Assembly (NCBI GenBank): GCA_019285715.1 | Contig: CP079108.1 | Coordinates: 248,001 to 312,000 of the forward strand | DNA from: Sphingosinicellaceae bacterium | GTDB lineage: Bacteria; Pseudomonadota; Alphaproteobacteria; Sphingomonadales; Sphingomonadaceae | Length of the DNA stretch: 64,000 nucleotides | Direction: 5' to 3' | Shown: positions 1-8,226 of the stretch, in pieces | How the letters are laid out: each line of letters starts with the position of its first letter | Numbering within the stretch: position 1 is the stretch's first letter | Notes under the pieces: model-generated | Seen by the model: the letters and a program-made list of their open reading frames with translations, nothing else | What the model was told of the DNA's origin: nothing | Databases searched by the model: none | Made by a program: the position numbers and the translations under genes

Positions 1-486
1 GCGTTTAGTGGCCGGCCTTTCCTGCCCGCATCGCCGCCGGCGAGCATCCGACCGGACCTCGCTGCGACCTCAGCGTTCGAGGCCGAGCGGCAGGAGCGCC
101 TGCAGCGCTTCGGCGAGATCGGCGCGTGGCTGACCTTCGCCGACGCATTGATCCGCGCCGACGCCGCCTACACCGCCGTGCAGGGCTTGCGCGGCGCCCT
201 CGACCGGCATCCCAATAGCGCCGACCTGTGGATCGGGCTGGGCAACGCGCTCGCAGTCCACGGCGGCGGGGTCGGCAGCGCCAGCCGGCTCGCCTTCGAC
301 CGGGCGGCGATGCTGGCGCCGGCCAGCCCCGAGCCCGCTTTTTTCAGGGGCCTGGCCGAACTCGAGACGGGCGATGCGCGCCGGGCCGCACGCACCTGGC
401 GCGCGCTGGCGGCGCGGTCGCTGCCCGATCCCGACGTCGACCGCTGGACCGCGATCGCCGAGCAGCGCGCGGTGGGTCAGCCTTGA
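1..486 (+). CDS. TPR protein, CcmI/CycH-like cytochrome c biogenesis factor (C-terminal part)
   Basis: The reading frame is open from base 1, so the N-terminus lies outside the window; 161 codons are visible. The product has TPR-like helical repeats, with the repeated pattern LWIGLGNAL and FFRGLAELETGDARRA and a run of Ala-, Leu- and Arg-rich helices. The order 'ALADRHP..LW.GLGNAL...AFDRA..LAP..P...FF.GLA....GD..GA...WRALLAR' is what I know from the TPR part of alphaproteobacterial CcmI, which holds apocytochrome c for haem ligation in the periplasm. The assignment is by family resemblance only, since the membrane anchor is not visible and no other ccm gene is in the window. It is convergent with the next gene, with 30 bp between the stop codons. 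Confidence 0.65.
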   Translation, partial: AFSGRPFLPASPPASIRPDLAATSAFEAERQERLQRFGEIGAWLTFADALIRADAAYTAVQGLRGALDRHPNSADLWIGLGNALAVHGGGVGSASRLAFDRAAMLAPASPEPAFFRGLAELETGDARRAARTWRALAARSLPDPDVDRWTAIAEQRAVGQP

Positions 487-516
487 ACTTTGGTTCAGGC
501 GATGTGGACTACGGCC

Positions 517-1362
517 CTAGGAGTACAGCGCGAGTTTCGGCATTCCCGGCACCAGCCGCCTCCGGGCGATGGTCAGGCGGCTGACCGGCGCGGCCCCGGC
601 GAGGAAGGCGGTCGGGGTGACGCCGATGAACTGCTTGAACTCGCGGATGAAATGCGACTGGTCGTAGAAGGCGTCGCCGGCCGCGTCGGCCCAGGTCGTG
701 CTGTCGCCGTTGCCAAGGCGGACCGCGGCCTGCAGGGCGCGGTACTTGCGCGCCAGCAGCTTGGGCGAGGCCCCGTAATGGCGGCGGGTCCAGCGCTCGA
801 CCTGCCGGCTCGACATGCCCGAACTGCTCACCAGCGCGTCGACGGACGGGTTGGGCGTCGCGATCAGCCAGTCGTCCGCCAGCCGCGTGAACCATACCGG
901 TACCGCGTGCGCTCCGGTCAACAGCCCGAGGAAGAAGCGATCGGCAGCAGCCACTCGCGCCGCGTCGCTGCGGGCGTTGCCGATCGCCTCATAGGTCGAT
1001 TCGGCGCTGCCGCCGGTCAGCCCGCCGAGATCGACGACGCCGTCGGCAAGCTCACCCGCATCGACTCCGAACAGCGCGGTCCAGCCGGTCGGCATCAGGC
1101 CAGCACCGAACAGCGCGAACGGGCCGCTCGCGGTGGTCGTGATCGGACCCGATGTCGGGCCGGTCAGCAGGCACGGCGCGCAGTCGACGGTGCGGCCATC
1201 CTCATAGACGTAGTGTAGGCCGCCCTGGAGGACGAAGCGGACCTGTCCGAGCTCGGCGCGGAGCCGGTCGGTCATCACGCCGTGAGAAAGTTCGACGTAA
1301 TAATAGGAGGATATGAGCCCCCGGAGTTCCGGGGCAGGTGCGAAATATCGGATCGAGACCAT
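517..1362 (-). CDS. AraC family transcriptional regulator
   Basis: A 281-residue protein if translation starts at the ATG at 1362, which has an AAGGG Shine-Dalgarno-like sequence 9 nt upstream; a longer frame to 1503 lacks family similarity. The N-terminal part (about 1-160) is a sensing domain without a recognised ligand. The C-terminal 100 residues hold the double helix-turn-helix of AraC proteins: 'SSRQVERWTRRHYGASPK' for the first and second helices and 'FYDQSHFIREFKQFIGVTP' for the conserved second HTH. It is transcribed divergently from the prolyl oligopeptidase gene with a 234-bp gap, which makes that peptidase a possible target (inference). Confidence 0.85.
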   Translation of the reverse strand: MVSIRYFAPAPELRGLISSYYYVELSHGVMTDRLRAELGQVRFVLQGGLHYVYEDGRTVDCAPCLLTGPTSGPITTTASGPFALFGAGLMPTGWTALFGVDAGELADGVVDLGGLTGGSAESTYEAIGNARSDAARVAAADRFFLGLLTGAHAVPVWFTRLADDWLIATPNPSVDALVSSSGMSSRQVERWTRRHYGASPKLLARKYRALQAAVRLGNGDSTTWADAAGDAFYDQSHFIREFKQFIGVTPTAFLAGAAPVSRLTIARRRLVPGMPKLALYS

Positions 1363-1596
1363 CTCATGCAACCCTTGCTGCCGCGGTCCACACCGACTGG
1401 TCGTTGCCAGGTCGAGGGCATACGCGGTAGCGATCCGGTGGCGGGGTCCCCCGGTCCGCCGCACGGTCGCCGTCCAAGTCGAGCACCCGGTCCCGGCACT
1501 CAATTATTACGTAACCGATTCGCGCTTTGATGAACAGCCTGTTTGTCCGAAACCCGATCTGTGGCAGGACTTTAACAATAATTTCACGGAGATCCG

Positions 1597-3732
1597 ATGC
1601 GCTTCCTGCTGGCTTTCGCCGCGCTGCCGCTGCTCGTTGCGGCCGCCCCCGACCCCAACGCCTACCTCGAGGAGGTGGAAGGCACGCGCGCGATTACCCA
1701 GGTCAAGATCTGGAATGCAGCGACGCTCAAGCTGCTGACCGCCGCTCCTGACTTCGCCGCCAACCGTGCCCGCGCTCGCGAGCTGCTGGAGGACGACAAG
1801 CGCATCGCGGAGCCTGACGCGGTACTCGGCGGGCAAGTTTTCAACCTTTGGCAAGACGCGAAGAACCCGCGCGGCCTGTGGCGGACGGCGTCGCTGGCGA
1901 GCTTTACCGCGGGCCAGCCAGCGTGGCGGGTACTGGTCGATGTCGACGGGCTCGGCAAGGCCGAGGGCAAGAGCTGGGTGTGGAAGGGCGCGACCTGCCG
2001 CGCGCCCGCCTATGACCGCTGCATGGTCGCGCTGGCCGACGGTGGCACCGACGCGGTGGTGACGCGCGAGTTCGACGTCGCCGGGGCGCGCTTCGTCGCT
2101 GGCGGTTTCACACTGCCCAACGCCAAGTCCGGGGTCGACTGGGCCGGGCCCGACGCGCTGTACGTCGCCACCGATTACGGCACCGGCAGCCTGACCAGCT
2201 CGGGCTATCCCCGCATCGTCAAGCGCTGGCAGCGGGGCACGCCGCTGGCCAGCGCAACGGTGGTCGGTGAGGGTGTCGCGACCGACGTTCGGGCCGGCAG
2301 CCAGGTCTTCGTCGATGGCGACCGGCAATGGCCGATGTTCGTGCGCGGGGTCGACTTCTACCATGAGCAGGCGAGCCACATCGCCCCCGACGGCAGGCTG
2401 GTGCGCAGCCCGCTGCCCGACGATGCCGAGATCCACGACGTGCTCGGCGGGCGGCTGATCGCCAAGCTGCAGACGCCGTGGCAGGGCCGCCCGGCCGGGG
2501 CGCTGGTGGCGTACTCGATCGCCGACGTGCTGGCGGGCAAGACTCCGGCCATCGAGACGGTGCTGGTACCGACCGCGAAGCAGTCGATCGAGCAGGTCGC
2601 GGCGGGCAAGGACCGGCTGTGGGTCAAGCTCCTCGACGATGTCGCGGGCAAGCTCGTGGCGCTCGGGCGCACCCACGACGGCGAATGGCGCGGAGCCCCG
2701 GTGGCGCTGGCTCCCAATTCGACGGTTCATCTCGAAGCCGCGTCGGGCACCACCGAGGTCGCCTTTGCCACCGTCGAAGGTATGCTGACGCCGCCGACCT
2801 TGTACGCGGTCGTGCCGGGCACGGCACCGAAGGCCGTGCAGGCGCTGCCGGCGCGCTTCGACGCGAGCACGATGTCGGTCGAGCAGCGTTTCGCGACCTC
2901 GAAGGACGGCACCAAGGTTCCGTATTTCCTCGTCCGCAAGAAGGGCACGACCGGCCCGGTCCCGACGCTGGTCCACGCGTACGGCGGTTTCCGCGCCGCG
3001 CAGACGCCGACCTACCTTGTCGAGCAGCCCTACCGCGCCGGGCCGGTGGCGCTGTTCTGGGTCGAGCGCGGCAACGCCTTCGTGCTGGCGAACATCCGCG
3101 GCGGCGGCGAATACGGCCCGGCGTGGCACGACGCGGGCCTGCGCGAGAAGCGCCAGAACGTCTTCGACGACCTCCACGCCGTCGCCGAGGACCTGATCAG
3201 GACCGGCGTCACCCTGCCGAAGAAGATTGCGGTATCCGGTCGCTCCAACGGCGGGCTGCTGGTCGGCGTCGCGATGGAGCAGCGGCCCGACCTGTACGGT
3301 GCGGTGGTGATGGGCTCACCGCTGATCGACATGCAGCGCTATTCGCACTTGCTCGCGGGCGCGTCGTGGATGGGCGAGTACGGTGACCCCGACGTTCCCG
3401 GTGACTGGGCCTTCATCAAGGCCTATTCGCCGTACCAGAACCTCAAGGCCGGGGTGCGCTATCCGGCCCCCTTCATCTACACGTCGACCAAGGACGACCG
3501 CGTCCACCCTGGCCATGCGCGGAAGTTTGCCGCCGGCCTAGAGGCGCTTGGCGACCGCTTCTACTACGCCGAGGCGATCGAGGGCGGCCACGCGGCCGGG
3601 GCTGACCGGGTCGAGGATGCCCAGCGCGCGGCGCTGATCATGGCCTACCTCGAGCGCGAGATCGGCGCTCCGGCGACAAGCTCCGCCCCGACCAGCGCGG
3701 TCCAGGCGGCGAGCGTGTCCGACAAGCGGTAA
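1597..3732 (+). CDS. Prolyl oligopeptidase family serine peptidase (S9A), exported
   Basis: A 711-residue peptidase of about the usual length for S9A enzymes, which cleave short proline-containing peptides. Residues 1-17 form a short signal peptide ending in VAAA, so it is probably periplasmic or secreted. The first two thirds is the beta-propeller. The C-terminal alpha/beta hydrolase domain has the nucleophile Ser550 in GRSNGG, an acid at Asp633 or Asp634 in KDDRVHP, and His665 in EGGHAAG. The last roughly 22 residues (after YLEREIG) look like an extension beyond the family end, and the last 88 bp overlap the 3' end of the convergent glycosyltransferase gene. The ATG at 1597 follows a GGAG-type sequence. 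Confidence 0.93.
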   Translation: MRFLLAFAALPLLVAAAPDPNAYLEEVEGTRAITQVKIWNAATLKLLTAAPDFAANRARARELLEDDKRIAEPDAVLGGQVFNLWQDAKNPRGLWRTASLASFTAGQPAWRVLVDVDGLGKAEGKSWVWKGATCRAPAYDRCMVALADGGTDAVVTREFDVAGARFVAGGFTLPNAKSGVDWAGPDALYVATDYGTGSLTSSGYPRIVKRWQRGTPLASATVVGEGVATDVRAGSQVFVDGDRQWPMFVRGVDFYHEQASHIAPDGRLVRSPLPDDAEIHDVLGGRLIAKLQTPWQGRPAGALVAYSIADVLAGKTPAIETVLVPTAKQSIEQVAAGKDRLWVKLLDDVAGKLVALGRTHDGEWRGAPVALAPNSTVHLEAASGTTEVAFATVEGMLTPPTLYAVVPGTAPKAVQALPARFDASTMSVEQRFATSKDGTKVPYFLVRKKGTTGPVPTLVHAYGGFRAAQTPTYLVEQPYRAGPVALFWVERGNAFVLANIRGGGEYGPAWHDAGLREKRQNVFDDLHAVAEDLIRTGVTLPKKIAVSGRSNGGLLVGVAMEQRPDLYGAVVMGSPLIDMQRYSHLLAGASWMGEYGDPDVPGDWAFIKAYSPYQNLKAGVRYPAPFIYTSTKDDRVHPGHARKFAAGLEALGDRFYYAEAIEGGHAAGADRVEDAQRAALIMAYLEREIGAPATSSAPTSAVQAASVSDKR

Positions 3733-4814
3733 TCGTCGACGCGGTCGCCCGGCGTGACCGCGTCGGGCCCGGCCTGGCTGAGCAGCGCCGTCGCCCATGC
3801 GGCGGGGTCGTCGGGGTCGGCGAGCACCCCATAGGTGCCGCCATCGAGAACCGCGGCGGCGTTGCCGGCGCTTGTCGACCCGACCACCGGCGTGCCGACG
3901 GCGAGTGCTTCGAGCAGCACGTTCGACGCGCCCTCCCACCACGACGGCAGCGCGAACACGCGGGCGCGGGCAATGTAGGCGAAGGGGTTGGCGACATAAC
4001 CGGGCAGCGCCAGCCTGTCGCCGATACCGAGCAGTGCGGCGCGGGCCTGCAAGGCCGCCATCGCGCCGGGGCCGCCGCCGCCGAGGATCAACAGGTTGAG
4101 CGGCGTCGTGCGGTTGGCGAGCGCCACCGCCTCGACCAGCAGGCCGAAGTTCTTCTGTGCCACCATGCGGCCGACCGCGACCACGAACGGCGGCGCGCCG
4201 GGGGCGGTGAACGGGTGGTCGCATTGCTCGAGGGCGCGGGCGCGGATGCCGTCGACGTCGACGCCGTTCTCGATGACCACCGCCTTGCCCAGCGCCGCGA
4301 CCCGCGCGAGGCGCGAGTCCTCGAGCAGATGCTCCGAGACCAGCACCAGCCGGGTCACGTCGCCGACGACCGCCGCGGTCTGCAGGTCGTTCGCGAACTT
4401 CGCCAGCCCGCTTCGCGCCGCGCCCTTGCGGCCGTGCGCGAGGTCGTTCGACATGCGGTAGATGCGGCGCGGCGCGGTCAATCCCGCCGTCGCCGCGACC
4501 AGCATGGCATGACCGCGATTGCCCGCGGAGATCGCCACCGCGGGCCGCGCCTCGACCAGCCGGGCGCGCAGCCGGAGCACCGCCTGGGCGACGTCGGCGG
4601 GCCCCATGCGCTCCGGCGCGCCGAGCGTCGTCAAGGTGAAGTGCCCGACACCCTGCGCCATCGCGCCGCCGCGGCAGGCGATCAGCTCGACCTCGTACTC
4701 GGCCGCGAGCGCCGCGGCGAGCGCCCGCGCATTGCGCGCCACTCCGGTCCCCGACAGGTCGTGGGCGAAGACTGCGACGCGGGCGCGCGGCGTGATGAGG
4801 GATGGGGCGTTCAT
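3645..4814 (-). CDS. Glycosyltransferase family 4
   Basis: 389 residues with the GT-B layout of family GT4: an N-terminal acceptor domain beginning RVAVFAHDLSGTGVARNA, a linker at VIENGVD (about 181-187), and the nucleotide-sugar domain with VGRMVAQKNF (214-223). The retaining-GT4 signature E-x7-E is present as Glu294 and Glu302 in SWWEGASNVLLEAL. It is likely to add a sugar to a lipid-linked or surface glycan in the cytoplasm; donor and acceptor cannot be read from sequence. No other polysaccharide gene is nearby. It is divergent from the alpha/beta hydrolase gene (39 bp) and overlaps the peptidase gene tail to tail by 88 bp. Confidence 0.9.
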   Translation of the reverse strand: MNAPSLITPRARVAVFAHDLSGTGVARNARALAAALAAEYEVELIACRGGAMAQGVGHFTLTTLGAPERMGPADVAQAVLRLRARLVEARPAVAISAGNRGHAMLVAATAGLTAPRRIYRMSNDLAHGRKGAARSGLAKFANDLQTAAVVGDVTRLVLVSEHLLEDSRLARVAALGKAVVIENGVDVDGIRARALEQCDHPFTAPGAPPFVVAVGRMVAQKNFGLLVEAVALANRTTPLNLLILGGGGPGAMAALQARAALLGIGDRLALPGYVANPFAYIARARVFALPSWWEGASNVLLEALAVGTPVVGSTSAGNAAAVLDGGTYGVLADPDDPAAWATALLSQAGPDAVTPGDRVDDYRLSDTLAAWTALVGAELVAGAPISRSR

Positions 4815-4853
4815 GGTGGTCTGACGGTCTCGACCCCGCTATTCCACAGCACC

Positions 4854-5594
4854 ATGACAAGCTTGCGATATGAGGACAGCGGCGGCGCGCGGATCGCCTA
4901 TCGACACCGCGCCGGCAGCGGCCCGACGGTCGTCTTCCTGCCCGGCTACATGTCCGACATGACGGGCAGCAAGGCGGAGGCGCTCGACGCCTGGGCAGCG
5001 GCGACCGGGCGGGACTATCTGCGCCTCGACTATTCGGGCTGCGGGGTGAGCGGCGGCAGCTTCGACGACGGCAGCATCGGGCGCTGGACCGCCGACACGC
5101 TCGCCGTCATCGGCGCGGTGACACAAACGCCGCCGATCCTCGTCGGCTCCTCGATGGGCGGCTGGATCGCGCTCCGGGTGGCGCTCGCTGGCCCGGTCGC
5201 GGCGCTGGTCGGGATTGCGGCCGCACCGGATTTCACCGAATGGGGCCTTGCCCTGACCGGTGTCGACCGTGCTGCGCTGGCAGAGCAGGGCTTCATCGAG
5301 CGGCCGAGCGATTATGGGGATGCGCCCTATCGCTATTCCGCCGCGCTGCTCGAGGACGCCCCCGCGCAGCGGGTAATGCACGGCCCGGTCGCGGTCGATT
5401 GCCCGGTGCGGCTGCTCCACGGTCAGGCCGATACCGACGTGCCATGGCGGCTCAGCCTCGATCTCGCCGAGCGGCTGCGTTCACCCGATGTGCAGGTGAC
5501 GTTGGTCAAGGACGGCGATCACCGGCTATCGCGCCTGCAGGACCTTGCGCTGCTCGTGGCGACGCTGGACGCTTTGCTCGAGGAATTGCCGTGA
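4854..5594 (+). CDS. Alpha/beta hydrolase
   Basis: 246 residues. The ATG at 4854 begins the recognisable fold; the frame upstream is antisense to the glycosyltransferase gene. The nucleophile elbow is GSSMGG with Ser100, the acid is Asp193 or Asp195 in GQADTDVPW, and the histidine is His223 in DGDHR. The oxyanion segment is FLPGYMSDM (28-36). The size and the 'Y.SG.G.S.G.F..G....W..D' region resemble ABHD10-like acyl-thioesterases and esterases, but the substrate is unknown. Its stop codon overlaps the GTG start of the next gene (GTGA), so the two are probably co-translated. Confidence 0.88.
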   Translation: MTSLRYEDSGGARIAYRHRAGSGPTVVFLPGYMSDMTGSKAEALDAWAAATGRDYLRLDYSGCGVSGGSFDDGSIGRWTADTLAVIGAVTQTPPILVGSSMGGWIALRVALAGPVAALVGIAAAPDFTEWGLALTGVDRAALAEQGFIERPSDYGDAPYRYSAALLEDAPAQRVMHGPVAVDCPVRLLHGQADTDVPWRLSLDLAERLRSPDVQVTLVKDGDHRLSRLQDLALLVATLDALLEELP

Positions 5595-6376
5595 AGCCCG
5601 CCATCTCCGCCGCCGTCCTCATGCTCGGCATTGCCGGCGTCGCCACGGCGGCGCCTCCCGCCACTGCTGTCGGCAACATCGAGGCGGAGCGCTACCAGTC
5701 CTGCCTCGCGACCGCCGGCCGCGAACCCGCGCTGGCGGTGACCGAGGCGACCAAGTGGCTCGGCGCCGGCGGCGGCGTGCCCGCGCGCCACTGCCTCGCC
5801 CTCGCCTATCTCGCGCAGCAGCAGTACATCCCCGCCGCGCTGGCGCTGGAGGCTGCCGCCCACGCCGCGGAGGCCGCGAACGACCCGCATGTTGGCGAGC
5901 TGTGGGGCCAGGCTGGCAACGCCGCACTGGCGGGCAGCGACGCGAACCGTGCGCTCGGCTACTTCACGACCGCGCTCGGCACCGGCGTCCTCGGCATCGA
6001 CCGCGCCGAGGTGCTGATCGACCGGGCCCGCGCCGAGGTCGAGCTGAAGCGCGATGCCGGCGCCCGCACCGACCTCGACGAGGCCGTCCGGCTCGACCCG
6101 GACTCGCCCTACGCCTGGCTGCTGCGCGCGACGCTGGCCCGGCGCGACGGCGACCTGAAAAGCGCCGAGGCGAGCATCCTCGAAGCCGGCAAGCGCGCCC
6201 CAGACGACGCCGATGTCGCGCTCGAGGCCGGCAACATCGCCGTGGCCCAGGGGAACCTGTCGCTCGCCCGCCAGGCGTGGAGCGCGGCTGCGGCTGCGGC
6301 CCCGGGCTCGCCCGCCGCGATCGCCGCCGGACAGGCGCTGGCAGCGAACCCGGAAGGCTCGGCACCGAAGCCCTGA
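5591..6376 (+). CDS. Periplasmic tetratricopeptide repeat protein
   Basis: 261 residues from a GTG that overlaps the preceding stop codon by 4 bp. Residues 1-21 are a cleavable signal peptide (hydrophobic core AAVLMLGIAGVATAA). The mature part is helical, with at least four TPR-like units; the clearest are ANRALGYFTTALGTG, AGARTDLDEAVRLDPDSP, DLKSAEASILEAGKRAPDD and NLSLARQAWSAAAAAAPGSP. No catalytic domain is visible. It probably works as a periplasmic scaffold; its partner is unknown. The gene is followed directly by the parS-like site. Confidence 0.82.
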   Translation: MKPAISAAVLMLGIAGVATAAPPATAVGNIEAERYQSCLATAGREPALAVTEATKWLGAGGGVPARHCLALAYLAQQQYIPAALALEAAAHAAEAANDPHVGELWGQAGNAALAGSDANRALGYFTTALGTGVLGIDRAEVLIDRARAEVELKRDAGARTDLDEAVRLDPDSPYAWLLRATLARRDGDLKSAEASILEAGKRAPDDADVALEAGNIAVAQGNLSLARQAWSAAAAAAPGSPAAIAAGQALAANPEGSAPKP

Positions 6377-6382
6377 TGTACC

Positions 6383-6398
6383 CGTTTCACGTGAAACG
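6383..6398. other. parS-like centromere site (ParB binding)
   Basis: CGTTTCACGTGAAACG is a perfect 16-bp palindrome lying 6 bp after the TPR gene stop and 59 bp before gloA. Its inner 14 bases, GTTTCACGTGAAAC, are identical to the core of chromosomal parS sites known from Bacillus and Caulobacter (TGTTTCACGTGAAACA); only the outermost base pair differs. Such a palindrome is unlikely by chance at this GC content, and parS sites normally lie near the replication origin. No parA or parB gene is in the window. ParB binding itself is inferred. Confidence 0.82.
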
Positions 6399-6457
6399 AA
6401 TTTTCGGGTGGCGGCGGCATCTTGGCAGGGTCGCCGCTCGCGCCTAATTCTGCCGGT

Positions 6458-6874
6458 ATGAAGTATCTCCACACCATGATCCGAGTCGCCGACCTGCCGG
6501 CGACCCTGCGCTTCTTCGAGTTGCTCGGCCTCAACGAGATCAAGCGCGTCGACAACGAGGCGGGGCGCTTCACGCTGGTGTTCCTCGCCGCGCCGGGCGA
6601 CGAGAGCGCGCAAGTCGAGCTGACCCATAATTGGGACCCTGAGGAATACACCGGCGGCCGCAACTTCGGGCACCTCGCCTATGCCGTCGACGATATCGAC
6701 GCGACCTGCCACCGGCTGATGGCGGGCGGCGTCACCATCAACCGTCCGCCGCGCGAGGGCCGCATGGCCTTCGTCCGCAGCCCGGACGGCATCTCGGTAG
6801 AACTGCTCAACGCCGGCGGTGCCCAGACCCCGCGCGAGCCATGGCTGTCGATGCCCAACATCGGCACCTGGTAG
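6458..6874 (+). CDS. gloA: Glyoxalase I (lactoylglutathione lyase), VOC family
   Basis: 138 residues, the usual length of bacterial glyoxalase I. It isomerises the hemithioacetal of methylglyoxal and glutathione to S-lactoylglutathione in the cytoplasm. The four metal ligands of the family are in place: His5 (MKYLHTM), Glu54 (AQVELTHN), His72 (FGHLAYAV) and Glu115 (GISVELL). The ATG at 6458 is chosen because MKYLHTMIRV is the conserved family start. The 3' end overlaps the 5' end of gloB, so both steps of methylglyoxal detoxification are encoded together. Confidence 0.95.
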   Translation: MKYLHTMIRVADLPATLRFFELLGLNEIKRVDNEAGRFTLVFLAAPGDESAQVELTHNWDPEEYTGGRNFGHLAYAVDDIDATCHRLMAGGVTINRPPREGRMAFVRSPDGISVELLNAGGAQTPREPWLSMPNIGTW

Positions 6875-7614
6875 TGGCAGCCGGGGCGCTCGAGGTCGTC
6901 CAAATCCCGGTCCTGAGCGACAATTACGTCTACCTCGCGCACGACCCCGCCAGCGGCGCGACGACAGTCATCGACCCGGCCGTGCCAGAGCCGGTGCTCG
7001 CCGCTGCCGCTGCACGCGGCTGGCGGATTTCTGACATTTGGAACACGCACTGGCACCCCGACCATACCGGCGGCAACCTCGCGATCAAGGCCGCCACCGG
7101 CTGCCGCATCACCGGCCCGGCGGGCGAGGCCGACCGCATCCCCGGCATCGACCGGCAGGTCAGCCACGGCGACACGGTCACGCTCGGCGAGGCCAGCGCG
7201 ATGGTCATCGACGTGCCCGGGCATACGGCGGGCCACAACGCCTACTGGCTGGTCCGCGACGAGATCCTGTTCTGCGGCGACACGCTGTTCGCGCTCGGTT
7301 GTGGCCGCCTGTTCGAGGGTACGCCCGACCAGATGTTCGTCTCGCTCGGCCGCCTGATGGCGCTGCCCGACACGGCGCAGGTCTATTGCGCCCACGAATA
7401 CACCCAGGCCAACGCGCGTTTTGCCGCGACCGTCGAGCCGGGCAACGCCGCGCTTGCCGAACGCATCGTCCACATCGACGCGGCACGGGCCCGGGGCGAA
7501 CCGACGGTGCCCTCGACGATCGGCCTCGAGCGCGCCACCAATCCCTTCGTGCGCGCCGCCGATGTCGGCGTGTTTGCCGCACGCCGTGCCGCCAAGGACA
7601 GCTTCCGGGGCTGA
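6841..7614 (+). CDS. gloB: Hydroxyacylglutathione hydrolase (glyoxalase II), metallo-beta-lactamase fold
   Basis: 257 residues from ATG 6841. A GTG at 6874, which shares one base with the gloA stop codon, would give 246 residues, closer to the family N-terminus (VVQIPVLSDNYVYL); neither start has a strong ribosome site. The dinuclear metal site is seen as THWHPDHTGG, then the histidine in VPGHTAGH, the aspartate in FCGDTLFALGCGR and the histidine in YCAHEYTQAN. The substrate-binding C-terminal end (ATNPFVRA) is complete. It hydrolyses S-lactoylglutathione to lactate and glutathione, acting after GloA. Confidence 0.93.
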   Translation: MAVDAQHRHLVVAAGALEVVQIPVLSDNYVYLAHDPASGATTVIDPAVPEPVLAAAAARGWRISDIWNTHWHPDHTGGNLAIKAATGCRITGPAGEADRIPGIDRQVSHGDTVTLGEASAMVIDVPGHTAGHNAYWLVRDEILFCGDTLFALGCGRLFEGTPDQMFVSLGRLMALPDTAQVYCAHEYTQANARFAATVEPGNAALAERIVHIDAARARGEPTVPSTIGLERATNPFVRAADVGVFAARRAAKDSFRG

Positions 7615-7674
7615 ACGGGCGGTTCGGCGCAGGTTAAGGTCGGCCGTGGCTAAAAGCCGCTGGAGGATTAAACC

Positions 7675-8040
7675 ATGCGTCGTTCCGTTTTTGCCTTGCT
7701 CGCCCTCGCGGCCTTGCTCGCCGTTGCCGGCGCGCCCGCCAATGCAGTGCCGGCCAGCGATACCGCGCCGAAGAACTGCCTGACCCAGAATCGCATCGCC
7801 GATCAGCGTATCGTCGACGATCACACGATCTATTTCCGCGAAGGACCGCACTGGTATCGCAACGACCTCGCCAGCGTCTGCCCGGGCCTGTCACCGCGCA
7901 AGGCGTTCCACTCGCGCACCACGACCAACCAGCTGTGTGCCGGCGACATCATCACCGCGTTCGAGCCCCAGAGCGGCAGCGAGTTCGGCAGCTGCGGCCT
8001 GGGCCGGTTCACCCCCGCGACGCCACCGTCCCGCCATTAA
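7675..8040 (+). CDS. Small exported protein of unknown function (DUF6491-like)
   Basis: 121 residues with a clear signal peptide (1-25: RRS, then a Leu/Ala core ending PANA). The mature part has 'NCLTQNRIADQRIVDDHTIYFREG', a pattern I associate with DUF6491-type proteins, and four cysteines (in KNCL, VCPG, LCAG and SCGLG) that could form two disulfides in the periplasm. The ATG at 7675 follows a GGAGG sequence at 7662-7666. It lies between gloB and tRNA-Phe on the same strand. The function is unknown; the family match is from memory. Confidence 0.72.
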   Translation: MRRSVFALLALAALLAVAGAPANAVPASDTAPKNCLTQNRIADQRIVDDHTIYFREGPHWYRNDLASVCPGLSPRKAFHSRTTTNQLCAGDIITAFEPQSGSEFGSCGLGRFTPATPPSRH

Positions 8041-8101
8041 CCGCTCGCGCCGCTGGACAAGCCCCGCCCGCCCGACTAAATCGCCCCCTCGCCTGGTCGG
8101 C

Positions 8102-8176
8102 GCCCGGGTAGCTCAGGGGTAGAGCAGGGGATTGAAAATCCCCGTGTCGGTGGTTCAAATCCGCCCCCGGGCACCA
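8102..8176 (+). tRNA. tRNA-Phe (GAA)
   Basis: A complete cloverleaf of 75 nt with encoded CCA. The acceptor stem GCCCGGG (8102-8108) pairs with CCCGGGC (8166-8172), followed by discriminator A and CCA. The D arm is GCTC/GAGC. The anticodon stem GGGGA/TCCCC holds the loop TTGAAAA, anticodon GAA. The T arm is GGTGG TTCAAAT CCGCC. The segment GTGTCGGTGGTTC is typical of alphaproteobacterial tRNA-Phe. Confidence 0.97.
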
Positions 8177-8195
8177 CGCGATCCCAGCGATCGCG
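8177..8195 (+). terminator. Hairpin after tRNA-Phe, possible terminator
   Basis: CGCGATC (8177-8183) and GATCGCG (8189-8195) form a perfect 7-bp stem with a 5-nt loop directly after the tRNA CCA end. No T-run follows, so it is not a canonical intrinsic terminator; it could act as a processing or termination signal between the tRNA and the convergent LysR gene. Confidence 0.4.
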
Positions 8196-8226
8196 GTGCC
8201 GGATCAGGTCGATCAATGTCCCGTCG

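Noticed and set aside
1507..3177. A 556-codon open frame antisense to the prolyl oligopeptidase gene
   Set aside because: Arg- and Gly-rich without motifs; the plus-strand frame has the signal peptide and catalytic triad.
8137..8176. Integration of a mobile element at the tRNA-Phe 3' end
   Set aside because: No second copy of the tRNA 3' end and no integrase gene were found in the window.
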